From Paenibacillus senegalensis JC66 (lineage in GTDB: Bacteria > Bacillota > Bacilli > Paenibacillales > NBRC-103111), in contig NZ_HE610958.1 of the NCBI RefSeq assembly GCF_000285515.1, positions 433,394 to 497,393 of the forward strand: a stretch of DNA of 64,000 bases, written 5' to 3'. Position numbers and translations under genes: made by a program. Shown piece by piece: positions 25,490 through 34,731 of this stretch (within the stretch, counting starts at the first letter, position 1; every line of letters begins with the position of its first letter). The notes beneath the pieces were generated by a model. It worked only from the letters and a program-made list of their open reading frames with translations. It was not told the origin of the DNA and ran no database searches.

Positions 25490-26320
25490 CGCAGACAAGT
25501 TATTTTTCCTACCATACAGCAGCATCCTTATTTTATTTTTCCAGAATCCGTCGGATGGTACTATGACATGCCCGAGCATACGGTTTACCGCCCTGACGGG
25601 GCCACTTCCTTCAGCCTTCATTTTCTTATTGAAGGTAAGGGCTATGTGGAAATCAACAATGAAGTATTTACCCTCCATAGAGGCGATGCTTTTCTCTACT
25701 TTCCCCAGCAGCCGCAAACGTATTATTCCAGCCAGGACGAGCCGTGGAGCGTTCACTGGGTTCATTTTTACGGTCATAAGCTTAAAGATTTATTAGTTGA
25801 ACAGGGATTTCACCGCAATTTATGGACGCTGAAGCAGTGGAAGGGACTTTTGCAAGGGTATGAAGAGCTGCTCCAGGAAGCTGAGCAGAACAGCATTTTA
25901 CAGCGTACTCGCCTGTCTGCATTAACGTATTCGATTCTCGTAGAATTCATGAGCCACGCTACCCCTTTGGCTGCTAACCGGGGAACTGATCCTGTCGATC
26001 ATATTACTAATCTGCTGCCGGCCATGCAGACTTCTTCGTCAGAACCCTTTGAACTGGAGCATTGGGCCCAGAAGGCCGGGGTTACTCCGCATTATTTTTG
26101 CAAATTGTTTCGCAAGGCCACCGGCATGACTCCTATGGATTTTATTACGCTGTGCCGAATTCAAAATGCAAAGCAGCTGCTGATTGAAAACAGCAGCCTG
26201 CAGGTACAGGAGATTGCCAGGCAAGTGGGGTATCCGAGTGTGAGCTATTTTAACCAGCGGTTCATGCAGTTTGAACGAGTGACCCCTGGGCAGTACCGGC
26301 GTAAATTTCATGGTCACTGA
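25487..26320 (+). CDS. AraC-family transcriptional regulator
   Basis: 277 aa. An N-terminal cupin-like sensor (residues 20-95, SLHFLIEGKGYVEINNEVFTLHRGDAFLYFP) is followed by two helix-turn-helix motifs (ELEHWAQKAGVTPHYFCKLFRKATGMTPMDF and QVQEIARQVGYPSVSYFNQRFMQF). It is divergent from the dehydrogenase / aldo-keto reductase pair and probably activates it in response to a sugar bound by the cupin. The start is set by AAGGAGCTCCC inside the third 33-bp repeat. Confidence 0.93.
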   Translation: MRRQVIFPTIQQHPYFIFPESVGWYYDMPEHTVYRPDGATSFSLHFLIEGKGYVEINNEVFTLHRGDAFLYFPQQPQTYYSSQDEPWSVHWVHFYGHKLKDLLVEQGFHRNLWTLKQWKGLLQGYEELLQEAEQNSILQRTRLSALTYSILVEFMSHATPLAANRGTDPVDHITNLLPAMQTSSSEPFELEHWAQKAGVTPHYFCKLFRKATGMTPMDFITLCRIQNAKQLLIENSSLQVQEIARQVGYPSVSYFNQRFMQFERVTPGQYRRKFHGH

Positions 26321-26377
26321 CCATCTGCATTCAACCAATGCTAGCCATTCAAGCAAATTTGCTAGCTTTATAAAACA

Positions 26378-26403
26378 AACGGCAGCCCGGTTGGGCTGCC
26401 GTT
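26378..26403. terminator. Bidirectional terminator
   Basis: AACGGCAGCCC, loop GGTT, GGGCTGCCGTT: a perfect 11-bp stem between the convergent AraC and metallophosphoesterase genes. Confidence 0.88.
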
Positions 26404-26430
26404 ATTCGTTTCACTAATACTATGGAATCG

Positions 26431-29400
26431 TTAGTTAGTCCACTGTTCCAACAAGTTGTTAGCCAACTGCTCAAGCGTCTGCTTCGCTTCCGGATTCACA
26501 TGCCGCTGCATCGGTTCATTGTTCAGATGCTTCAGGAAATTCTCCAATTGCTTAGCAGCCTGAGCGACCCGGCCGGCAGAATAATGATGCTCGACTTGGC
26601 GAATACGGTTCGTCAGCTGATTAACGAGAGGTCCGCGCACATCACCGGAATCGATGAATGCTTCCAGTTGATCGCGAAGTTCCTCAATGGCAGGATCCGC
26701 CGGCTCTTCTGGCTCTGTTGGTTCCTCAGGCTCGGTCGCCCCGTTTCCGGTAACGAAGGACCATATATCGGAAACCGTGCGGCCGCCGAAATCATCCTGT
26801 ACCAGAGCGTACCAGGAATATGCCGTATTGGCTGCAAGTCCTCCCCAAGTGACCGAAGCTTCATTACCGCTTGCCACTTCCTGGGCAGAGCCGATAATCG
26901 CCGCCTTGCGATGATTCACTTCAATGGAGTTCGTAGCTACACGCTTTACCTTAGGCTCGAGATCCATTTCTATAACGAACTCGTCCACACCGTATTTAGG
27001 ATTGTAATGGTTGTACTGATCCAAATAAGGAGAATACGTGTTCACGTATACTTGACCTGTTTCCGTGTCGAAATGGAACAGTCTCAGGAAACCATTCCCG
27101 CCATTGGCATGCCCTTGATAATCGGCAAGCATCTGATATACGGTACGCTCGGCTACTCCGTCTCCATCATCGTCAAGATGATTGACCAGCATATTGGAGC
27201 CTGTAAAGTGTCCGCTTAATACCGCTACCACATTAGCGTTCGGCACTACCACTTCTTCATACAAGCGGTCTCCTACAGGTGAACGGGTTCCATTCGGACG
27301 CAGATACTCATGGAAGTTTAGGAAGGCAGTGCGATCCGGATGTTGAGCCAGCACTTCGTTCATCCACTCAATGTCCTCATCTTCAATTCCCCAACCCATG
27401 TAAACCATAATGTAATCGTTGCCCTCAACCGAGATCAAATCATAATGGCCGCGGTTGTCTTTGTATGATCCGCCATAGTAAGGCTGATCCTTGTAACGGT
27501 CTTCCCCGAAGTATTGGCTGTAAATCGTATAATCCCAGTCGTAAGATCCTACATCGTGGTTACCGGCCAGCACGCCATAAGGAAGTCCGGCATCCTCGAA
27601 CATTTTCTTATATTCGTCCGCACGAATCCATTGATACTCGGCGAACGGGTCATTCACGATATCACCGGTGTGGAATAGATACTGAATGTTCATTTCCTCG
27701 ATTTTATCAACGATCCATTGATACTGTGCAGTTTGAATATGAGGATACAGTTCAGTCAGGAACTGGGTATCTGTCACCCATACGAAAGTATAATCATAAT
27801 CTTCACGGCTCGGAATTTCATCCTGCACGATAACATCGACGACGTTGTTTTCAATATAGTCGGCGCTGACCTCGGCCTCCAGCACAAAGTCGGCTTCATC
27901 CGCAGCAATATGATCAGCTAGCGCTTCCCATTTTCCAGTTGTATGGTTCCAAGCGTAAAGCGTAACTTTACGGTTAGGCAGCGTATGTCCGCGCCAGGAC
28001 ACTTCTACCGTATCGCTCGCTTCCACGGCATCTTCCAGTTCTACCTGAAAACGAAGATACGGGAACTGTTTCGTAGAATCAACGGTTACATATTGTCCGT
28101 CTGCTGCTGAAATTTTGGCACGCTCCTCGGCCGACAGTTCTACTTCTCCCTCAGGATTTCTCACCGTGGGCGGCTCATAATCCGTTGCATTCGTATATAC
28201 TTTGACCTGCTCCTCATTAAGCGCATCATAGCGATAAGCTTGATGGAACGTTACCGAAAGGTCATCTCCGGTCGGATCGCTCACGCGAACCTTCAATTCC
28301 GGGGCAAGGCCGGTATCATCCGCGCCATCAGCCGGGGAAATCAGCTCCGGAGCATTTGGATGCTCTTCTACGGTTGTAAAGGATAGCGTACGGCTGCTCT
28401 CGTTACCCGCCAGATCGACTGCGCGTACACTCAGTTCATGACTGCCTGGGGCCAACTGGGCAGAAGAAGCCGCATAAGGAACTGCAATCTCTTCCCCGTC
28501 CAGCAAAACCTCTATTTCATCTACGCCGGATACGGAATCCTGTGCGGTTACGTTAATTTCAAAGCTTCCTTTGTACTCTTGTCCGTCAACAATCGTAGTG
28601 GAAATAACAGGCCCCTGGTTGTCCACCTGCACAACAGCTGCAGCAGATTCTCCTGCGGCAGATACGGCAACCGTGTGAGTGCCCTCAGATGCCGCAGTTG
28701 TATCCCATGCGTAAGCTATCGCCTTCAGCTTGCTGGCTGGGATATCGAACTGGAAGTATTCTACCGGATAAAATCTTCCGTCATCACCAAAATCCAAAAT
28801 GAGCGCAGGATCGGTAAATCTCGGATCACGGATTTCCGTGCCGTCTCCCAGCAACAAACGAACGTTGCGAATATTGAAGTCATCCAGATTGCCGGTTGGC
28901 GGATTATCTTCAAAGTAAGTGTTGTCATTGTCACCTGCACGCAGAGCAATTTCATTAACACCGGCATGCAGCCATTGAGGCTCAATAGGAACAACTAGTG
29001 TTTGGTAGCCGTCAATATTGGCTGGTGTCTGATACAGAATTTCTCTATCGATGGTTATCGTATTGATGCCATCGTCGATGCCATCCGCTTCAAACAGCAT
29101 ATAAGCAGTATGCTCCAAAGAAGGCTGTCCGCTAACCGGCTGACCATCAATAGTCAGGACAAGGTCATTCGGGGCCGCGCCCTCTGCGGCTCCGCGCAGG
29201 TACACTTGACCGGTGACGACTTGGTCATTACTAACATTCAAACGCGGACTTTGTGTCTCACCAGTCAAATCGATCTCATATGTTGCACTTTCCGTCTCAT
29301 TAAAGCCGTTTGAGGCGGTAAAGAAATATTCGAGTTTATTGCTTCCCAGCAAATCCAGGAATGGAATTGTATAACGGAACCCGTCTTCGCCTTCCTGCAG

Positions 29401-30225
29401 TTGAACGACCGTGTAGTCTGCCTCACTATCTGTCCGGTAAGACAGCGTAAATGTGGTAACTAGCCGATTATCACTGGCCGTCGCCCAGATCTCAACATCT
29501 TCCCCAGGACCTGCCTCTGTAGTCGTTGTCAAGTTTTGTACAGAAGGTGTGGTGGTTACATCCACCTGAACGGGGGCAGCCGGAACGATAGAATGCTCGA
29601 GCGAACCCGGTGTTCCTATATGTTCACCGTAGGAGATTCTCTGCATACGGTTAGTGCCATCCTCGGGATATTTATAAAAAATCCCCAGATCCTCACCAAC
29701 CTGAACCTCGCCATCATTGTAAAAAGCCGAAGCAATAACATGTCCGGTATTCGATACGATAACCACTTCCCGCATTCGGGAGTTCGACATACCGCCGGCA
29801 AATATTCTGAGTACTTCCGTATTTTCCTCCAGATTTGTACCATAATTATTGTTAAAATCATCAATAGTCGTATGACCGTTTTGCGCGTTAATAATCCATA
29901 GTACGATCGTACCGCCTGGTTCAATCGTCACCTCGTTAGGCACATGAGCCCAAAGGGTATCGCTTTCTAAGTAGCGGTAACGAATTTTATAATTGCTGAA
30001 ATCAATCGTTTGATTAGTATTGTTATATACCTCAATAAATTCGTATCCATCTGCCGTTCCTACATTGGTAGAATCAGGGACCAGCTCTGTAATCAAAAGC
30101 TCGGGAATTTGCTGATAATTAACCTGCGCGGATGCTTGTCCGCTTCCAGCTGTTACCCAGCCGGATAATACCAGGCTAATGATGAGGAAGTAAGACATGA
30201 AACGCTTCATCATAATTTTAGACAT
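26431..30225 (-). CDS. Secreted metallophosphoesterase with lamin-tail, Ig-like and FIMAH domains
   Basis: 1264 aa. Signal peptide (MSKIMMKRFMSYFLIISLVLS ... SAQ), then a lamin-tail-like domain (about 40-190: ELLITELVPDSTN ... YEFIEVYNNTNQTIDFSNYKI). Ig-like repeats cover about 220-640. The calcineurin-type phosphoesterase domain spans about 810-1010 (VTDTQ, HTGDIVNDP, AGNHD, NFHEYL, SGHFTG metal-binding motifs). A fibronectin-like stretch and an acidic-proline linker (EPEEPTEPEEP) follow, then a FIMAH domain (about 1180-1250, VNQLTNRIRQVEHHYSAGR). AGGAGG supports the ATG at 30225. Likely releases phosphate from extracellular substrates while attached to the cell surface. No S-layer or LPXTG anchor is visible. 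Confidence 0.88.
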   Translation of the reverse strand: MSKIMMKRFMSYFLIISLVLSGWVTAGSGQASAQVNYQQIPELLITELVPDSTNVGTADGYEFIEVYNNTNQTIDFSNYKIRYRYLESDTLWAHVPNEVTIEPGGTIVLWIINAQNGHTTIDDFNNNYGTNLEENTEVLRIFAGGMSNSRMREVVIVSNTGHVIASAFYNDGEVQVGEDLGIFYKYPEDGTNRMQRISYGEHIGTPGSLEHSIVPAAPVQVDVTTTPSVQNLTTTTEAGPGEDVEIWATASDNRLVTTFTLSYRTDSEADYTVVQLQEGEDGFRYTIPFLDLLGSNKLEYFFTASNGFNETESATYEIDLTGETQSPRLNVSNDQVVTGQVYLRGAAEGAAPNDLVLTIDGQPVSGQPSLEHTAYMLFEADGIDDGINTITIDREILYQTPANIDGYQTLVVPIEPQWLHAGVNEIALRAGDNDNTYFEDNPPTGNLDDFNIRNVRLLLGDGTEIRDPRFTDPALILDFGDDGRFYPVEYFQFDIPASKLKAIAYAWDTTAASEGTHTVAVSAAGESAAAVVQVDNQGPVISTTIVDGQEYKGSFEINVTAQDSVSGVDEIEVLLDGEEIAVPYAASSAQLAPGSHELSVRAVDLAGNESSRTLSFTTVEEHPNAPELISPADGADDTGLAPELKVRVSDPTGDDLSVTFHQAYRYDALNEEQVKVYTNATDYEPPTVRNPEGEVELSAEERAKISAADGQYVTVDSTKQFPYLRFQVELEDAVEASDTVEVSWRGHTLPNRKVTLYAWNHTTGKWEALADHIAADEADFVLEAEVSADYIENNVVDVIVQDEIPSREDYDYTFVWVTDTQFLTELYPHIQTAQYQWIVDKIEEMNIQYLFHTGDIVNDPFAEYQWIRADEYKKMFEDAGLPYGVLAGNHDVGSYDWDYTIYSQYFGEDRYKDQPYYGGSYKDNRGHYDLISVEGNDYIMVYMGWGIEDEDIEWMNEVLAQHPDRTAFLNFHEYLRPNGTRSPVGDRLYEEVVVPNANVVAVLSGHFTGSNMLVNHLDDDGDGVAERTVYQMLADYQGHANGGNGFLRLFHFDTETGQVYVNTYSPYLDQYNHYNPKYGVDEFVIEMDLEPKVKRVATNSIEVNHRKAAIIGSAQEVASGNEASVTWGGLAANTAYSWYALVQDDFGGRTVSDIWSFVTGNGATEPEEPTEPEEPADPAIEELRDQLEAFIDSGDVRGPLVNQLTNRIRQVEHHYSAGRVAQAAKQLENFLKHLNNEPMQRHVNPEAKQTLEQLANNLLEQWTN

Positions 30226-30752
30226 GGAAAAACCTCCTAGAATGTTGGAATGCGACATCACGCGTTCGTTTTCCCATTTCTCCAGGTCTCCGTGGGATCC
30301 CGATTAATTGCGTAAACTTAAACCGGAAAGCGTTTGCAATAAATTTCCTCTTTTTATCATTTCTTATGTAACTTTATTTCAGTATTCATCACCTCCGACA
30401 AGTCCATAATTACATAAATCTACTTGGGATGAAACGGCTAATTGTCCTAGTCCCGGTCTCAAATCAACTTCTCTTTGTCGAATTATGACATTTAATGTTG
30501 ATTCTTTTTAACTACTGTAACCCGTACTTATTTTTTATTTCTTAATGACAGCTACATAGACCGCTCCAGCTAAACCTGTCCGGTACAGCTTATGGACATG
30601 GTTCCAGCGGTTTCTGCATACAGATTTGGATATACCAGGATATACCTGTTTCTAACTAGAATATTAGCTTTTTTATGTAATTTAATTGCATGGAATAGAT
30701 TGTGATTTTAGGCTTAGGAATAAAGTCTGAGCGTCTTACCCTTTTGTGGAAC
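30226..30752. other. Intergenic region upstream of the metallophosphoesterase gene
   Basis: About 530 bp holding the cre-like site and presumably the promoter. No gene and no clear PhoP box was seen. Confidence 0.45.
30325..30338. promoter_or_regulatory. Possible CcpA cre site
   Basis: GGAAAGCGTTTGCA fits the catabolite-responsive element TGWAARCGYTWNCW at 13 of 14 positions on the plus strand. It lies 100 nt upstream of the metallophosphoesterase start, consistent with glucose repression of that gene. Confidence 0.55.
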
Positions 30753-30780
30753 AAAAAAAGAAGAGGGTGTCCCCTCCTCT
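30753..30780 (-). terminator. Terminator of the YigZ-family gene
   Basis: On the minus strand a 9-bp stem (AGAGGAGGG / CCCTCTTCT, one wobble pair) with loop GACA is followed by TTTTTTT. Confidence 0.85.
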
Positions 30781-30897
30781 ATCAATGATAGCCAGCAACC
30801 GTCTATATTTGCCGCGGCAGTTTAATTTCTTGTCCCCCTAAATCCTCACCCCGAAACACGTGACAATAAGGTCCGGTCGCATGGGAATTGCTCTATT

Positions 30898-31551
30898 TCA
30901 AGATTCAAGGCCTTCCGGTAATTCCTCGTGATCCCGGTAGACAGCTTCTCCTGTTTCTATCTTCGCTTGCCCTTGTGTCAGGTCTGTCATCCACATCACA
31001 AATGCTTCCGCATGAGCTTCTAATGGAAGGCAGAGGAGAGTAACTTTGTCGGTGAACTGGGATTCTCCCTGCACAATTCCTTTTAAATGCAGCTCATTTT
31101 CCACTTTCCCCAGCCAGGTATAGTCGATTTCAACGCTCACTTCCCGATGCAGCACCTTGAACACCGGCTCTCCCGCTTCAATGGCAGCCACCGCACCATC
31201 GGTGTAAGCACGAATCAAACCGCCAGCTCCGAGCATAACGCCGCCGAAGTATCGGGTGACCACGATTGCGACATTTTTCAGCGGCTGGTTCTTGATCACC
31301 TCAAGAATCGGCTTGCCTGCTGTTCCGCTAGGCTCACCATCATCAGATTGCTTTTGATACTGATCCCGTTCTCCTACCATGTAAGCCCAGCAATTATGGG
31401 TCGCTTGCGAATGCTGTTTGCGAATAGATTCAATGAAGGCGACAGCGGACTCTTCTGTGTCTACAGGTTGGATATGACCTAGAAACCTCGAGCGCTTAAT
31501 CACAATTTCTTTCATTCCAGATTGCTTGACGGTTTTATAATGCAGCAGCAT
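30898..31551 (-). CDS. YigZ/IMPACT family protein
   Basis: 217 aa, the usual length. The N-terminal UPF0029 fold contains KRSRFLGHIQPVDTEESAVAFIESIRKQH, ATHNCWAYMVG, SDDGEPSGTAGKPIL and TRYFGGVMLGAGGLIRAY, the family signatures; a DUF1949-like ferredoxin fold follows. AAAGGAGGAATACT fixes the ATG at 31551; the in-frame extension of 80 codons upstream is rejected. Related eukaryotic IMPACT proteins act in translation control. The bacterial role is not settled. Confidence 0.92.
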   Translation of the reverse strand: MLLHYKTVKQSGMKEIVIKRSRFLGHIQPVDTEESAVAFIESIRKQHSQATHNCWAYMVGERDQYQKQSDDGEPSGTAGKPILEVIKNQPLKNVAIVVTRYFGGVMLGAGGLIRAYTDGAVAAIEAGEPVFKVLHREVSVEIDYTWLGKVENELHLKGIVQGESQFTDKVTLLCLPLEAHAEAFVMWMTDLTQGQAKIETGEAVYRDHEELPEGLES

Positions 31552-32021
31552 AGTATTCCTCCTTTCAGGTCGATGAGAACATTCCGCCTCGGTGAACACT
31601 GCATGTGACCAAAGACCACAGCTTGGGTTTTCGCTCAACATGCAGGCGGCAGGCGGCGGGCCCTTGAATCCCTGCCAAACCTTGGCTATTTCTATGCCGG
31701 AGTTATGACCGAAAAAGCATGTGTGTTTGTCGTATACATCCGTTGTGCAGCTTACAGGGTTACTAAATAAATACGGCAAAGGGCAGCCCACCTTCTTAAG
31801 GTTGAACCACCCTTTGCCATAGCGCTATTTGAGGATCCCGGCAGCAACATCCCCAACGGAAAAATGAAAAATTAGACAATATCCGGTCCGTGGACATCTC
31901 GTGAGCATCATGTGCGTACCTCGTAGTATTCCCGTATCTATTCAGCGGACGTACCGCAGCACTCCGTTTGCATACCAGGGGGAATGCCCTAAGATCTGAA
32001 GCGCTTAATTCTTAGCCTGTA
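31552..32021. other. Intergenic region with a long hairpin
   Basis: About 470 bp between pgi and the YigZ gene. The only clear structure is the inverted repeat at 31775-31818. No other gene seen. Confidence 0.45.
31775..31818. repeat. Perfect 9-bp inverted repeat with nested stem
   Basis: GGCAAAGGG pairs with CCCTTTGCC, and inside it CCTT pairs with AAGG around CTT. No T run follows on either strand, so it is a weak terminator candidate for pgi. Confidence 0.5.
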
Positions 32022-33377
32022 CTACTGCCGCAAACGCGCCTCAAGCTCCGCCTTTTCCTTCTCGAATCCCGGCTTGCCAAGCAAGGCAAACATATTTTTC
32101 TTATAGGCTTCCACACCCGGCTGATCAAAAGGATTCACGCCAAGCAGATAGCCGCTGACGGCGCAAGCCTTCTCAAAGAAGTACACCATATAACCGAAGG
32201 TATATGGGGACATATCCGGCAAATTAACGATCAGATTAGGAACCTGTCCATCCGTATGCGCAAGCAGCGTGCCTTCAAACGCTTTTTTGTTGACGAAATC
32301 CATTGTCTTTCCGCTCAGAAAGTTCAGACCATCCAAATTATCGCTGTCTGTGCCGATCGTAATTTCCTCAGTCACCCGCTCTACTTGCAAGACGGTTTCG
32401 AACAGGTTGCGGGAGCCTTCCTGCACAAACTGCCCCATGGAATGGAGGTCCGTAGAAAAATCAACGGCCGCCGGGAAAATGCCTTTAAAATCTTTTCCTT
32501 CACTTTCTCCAAACAATTGCTTCCACCACTCAGACACAAAATGCAGGGAAGGCTCATAGTTAACCAGCAGCTCAATCGCTTTGCCCTTGCGGCCCAGAAT
32601 ATTGCGGACAGCTGCGTACTGGTAGCTCTCATTCTCTTTCAAATCCGGGTTCGAATACGCTTCACGAGCATCAGCCGCCCCCTGCATCATAGCATCGATA
32701 TCAATTCCTGCTGTAGCAATAGGCAGAAGCCCTACCGCTGTCAGAACCGAATAGCGGCCGCCTACATCGTCCGGAATGACGAAAGACTCATAGCCTTCTT
32801 CGTCTGCGAGCTTCTTGAGAGCGCCGCGTTCGCGGTCTGTAGTCGCATAGATCCGGCTGCGCGCGCCTTCCTTGCCGTATTTGTTCTCCAGCAGTTCGCG
32901 GAAAATCCTGAACGCAATCGCGGGCTCCGTTGTCGTCCCCGACTTGGAAATAACATTGACCGAAATGTCTTTTCCGTCCAGAAGCTGCAGCAGGTGAGTC
33001 ACGTAAGTGGAGCTGATATTATTGCCCACAAAATAAATCTCTGGCGTCTTCCTTTTTTCTTTTGGCAAATGGTTGTAGAACGAATGGGAGAGCATATCGA
33101 TAGCTGCCCGCGCTCCCAGATAAGAGCCGCCAATTCCTATCACGACAAGCGCGTCGGAATCAGATTGGATTTTGCCAGCCGCTTTATGTATGCGCGCGTA
33201 TTCTTCTTTATCATAGTTTACCGGCAGGTCGATCCATCCGAGAAAATCGGAGCCTGCGCCGCTTCCGTCATGAAGCTGCTGATGTGCGAGTTTGACCTGC
33301 GCGGCCATATTTTCCAATTCATGAGCACCAAAAAAAGAAAGCGCCCGACTGTAATCAAAATGTAGCTTGGAACCCAT
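32022..33377 (-). CDS. pgi: Glucose-6-phosphate isomerase
   Basis: 451 aa, the short bacterial form. It interconverts glucose-6-phosphate and fructose-6-phosphate in the cytoplasm. Family signatures: [13 protein letters not shown], the phosphate-binding [37 protein letters not shown] and the C-terminal [12 protein letters not shown] with the catalytic Lys. AAGGAGG before the ATG at 33377 excludes the longer frame beginning at 33476. Monocistronic. Confidence 0.97.
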   Translation of the reverse strand: MGSKLHFDYSRALSFFGAHELENMAAQVKLAHQQLHDGSGAGSDFLGWIDLPVNYDKEEYARIHKAAGKIQSDSDALVVIGIGGSYLGARAAIDMLSHSFYNHLPKEKRKTPEIYFVGNNISSTYVTHLLQLLDGKDISVNVISKSGTTTEPAIAFRIFRELLENKYGKEGARSRIYATTDRERGALKKLADEEGYESFVIPDDVGGRYSVLTAVGLLPIATAGIDIDAMMQGAADAREAYSNPDLKENESYQYAAVRNILGRKGKAIELLVNYEPSLHFVSEWWKQLFGESEGKDFKGIFPAAVDFSTDLHSMGQFVQEGSRNLFETVLQVERVTEEITIGTDSDNLDGLNFLSGKTMDFVNKKAFEGTLLAHTDGQVPNLIVNLPDMSPYTFGYMVYFFEKACAVSGYLLGVNPFDQPGVEAYKKNMFALLGKPGFEKEKAELEARLRQ

Positions 33378-33572
33378 CTTTCGTTTCCCTCCTTGAGCAT
33401 CTGCTGTCTCTTGTCCGCTTAGGACAACACTTATGCTAAGAATACTGGCTTCGCCCTTTAAATGCAAGTTTTTCACTTGGTCAATTCCGTGGTGATAAGG
33501 GGAGCTCCTGCTTCAATTTTATAGGACTGCACATGAAAACAGCCGAATTCTCGAGCACTAAATTTTGAATGA

Positions 33573-33601
33573 TTGTATATGCGGGGCATTGACTATATAA
33601 T
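33573..33601 (+). promoter_or_regulatory. Promoter of the CGNR regulator gene
   Basis: TTGTAT (33573-33578), 17 nt, TATAAT (33596-33601). The predicted start near 33608 leaves a 31-nt leader and supports the ATG at 33639 over an upstream ATG. Confidence 0.75.
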
Positions 33602-33638
33602 GGCAGGACAAAAGGTACAAAGAGGAGAGCGAAGCGAT

Positions 33639-34271
33639 ATGCCGAAAAAAATAGCGCCCCGCTTTTATTTTATAGGTAATCATCCCGTGCTGGATTATGT
33701 AAATACGAAGATCATCGACCAGGGACAGCCGCTGGATTTAATCGGAACATTCGATGACTTGTTGGACTGGCTCATCAAAGCCGGGCTGTTATCGGAATCA
33801 TTAGGCGTACGCTGCAAACAAGCGTGGGGCGGTACAGAGCAGGAAAACGAGATTATGACAGCAGCCAGCGCGCTACGGGAGGAGCTGTTTAAGCTTGTCC
33901 GGGCAGGTCATAGCGATGGGGAATTTGCCGGGGAAAAGGACAGCATCAGGTTCATAAACCTGTTTTTGAAGGAGCAATCGCTAAGCACCAAGCTAGTTTT
34001 AGATGAAAACGGCTTTAGACGGGTATCTCATACCGTACTGCGCAAACCGCTGGACTTACTCACTCCGGTTGCCAATGCGGCAGTTGATTTTCTCACTACG
34101 CACGACTTAAATCTCGTAAAAGAATGCGAAAATCCCGCCTGTGTGCTTCACTTTTATGATAACAGCAAGAACAGTACGAGAAGATGGTGCAGCCCCAAAA
34201 CATGCGGCAATCGGATGAAGGTGGCCGCTTACTTGGCAAGGCAAAAACAGCGCTCGGCTGAAGAATCCTAG
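33639..34271 (+). CDS. CGNR zinc-finger / ABATE-domain transcriptional regulator
   Basis: 210 aa. The N-terminal ABATE (stress-induced) domain starts FYFIGNHPVLDYVNTKII. The C-terminal zinc finger has the full pattern CENPACVLHFYDNSKNSTRRWCSPKTCGNRMK, with four cysteines and CGNR. The ATG at 33639 follows GAGGAG at a long spacing; the promoter evidence excludes the upstream start at 33573. Members of this family are taken to bind nucleic acid; the targets here are unknown. Single gene between pgi and the polyketide cluster. Confidence 0.9.
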   Translation: MPKKIAPRFYFIGNHPVLDYVNTKIIDQGQPLDLIGTFDDLLDWLIKAGLLSESLGVRCKQAWGGTEQENEIMTAASALREELFKLVRAGHSDGEFAGEKDSIRFINLFLKEQSLSTKLVLDENGFRRVSHTVLRKPLDLLTPVANAAVDFLTTHDLNLVKECENPACVLHFYDNSKNSTRRWCSPKTCGNRMKVAAYLARQKQRSAEES

Positions 34272-34294
34272 CAAGCAGGCTGGGGTTCTTTTTT
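34263..34294 (+). terminator. Terminator of the CGNR gene
   Basis: GAATCCTAGC and GCTGGGGTTC form a 10-bp stem with two G-U pairs, followed by TTTTTT. The 5' arm overlaps the stop codon. Confidence 0.85.
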
Positions 34295-34731
34295 AGTTCG
34301 TCTATTCAGTTGACTATTAGCTTAACTATTTAGTTTGACTATTTAGTTTGACTATCTTATTACCTTTCTGTCGTTAAGATCGAATCAGTCATACATTTTA
34401 AGAGAAACGATCCCAAGAACGAGCAAGGCATGATTAACCATCAAAAATTTATTTAAATGGTTATAAAAAGATAATTTTTAACCTTCAATTTATTCTTTTG
34501 GGAGTTAATAAATATTTCCTCATTGGGAAGAGGCGATGTAGAGTTTGAAGGAAAGCTGTCAAGCCTATGATAAAAACAGGCAAAACTCCGTAATTCAACG
34601 GAAGCTAATAAGGGGAATTAATAGGATAATTAATAGGGTAAATTAAGCAAGGGAAATTGCCCGGTAAAAAACTGAATCAGTCAATTGTAAGCGCATTTAT
34701 AATGACGGACTTGGCGGCCAATGCCGCTAGG
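34295..34731. other. Intergenic region with AT-rich short repeats
   Basis: GACTATTTAGTTT-type units recur at 34312-34355 and AATTAATAGG-type units at 34616-34650. No gene seen. Confidence 0.5.

Noticed and set aside
25300-25515. Minus ORF with SFCLVPFV repeats
   Set aside because: Reverse reading of the 33-bp array; runs into the AraC start region.
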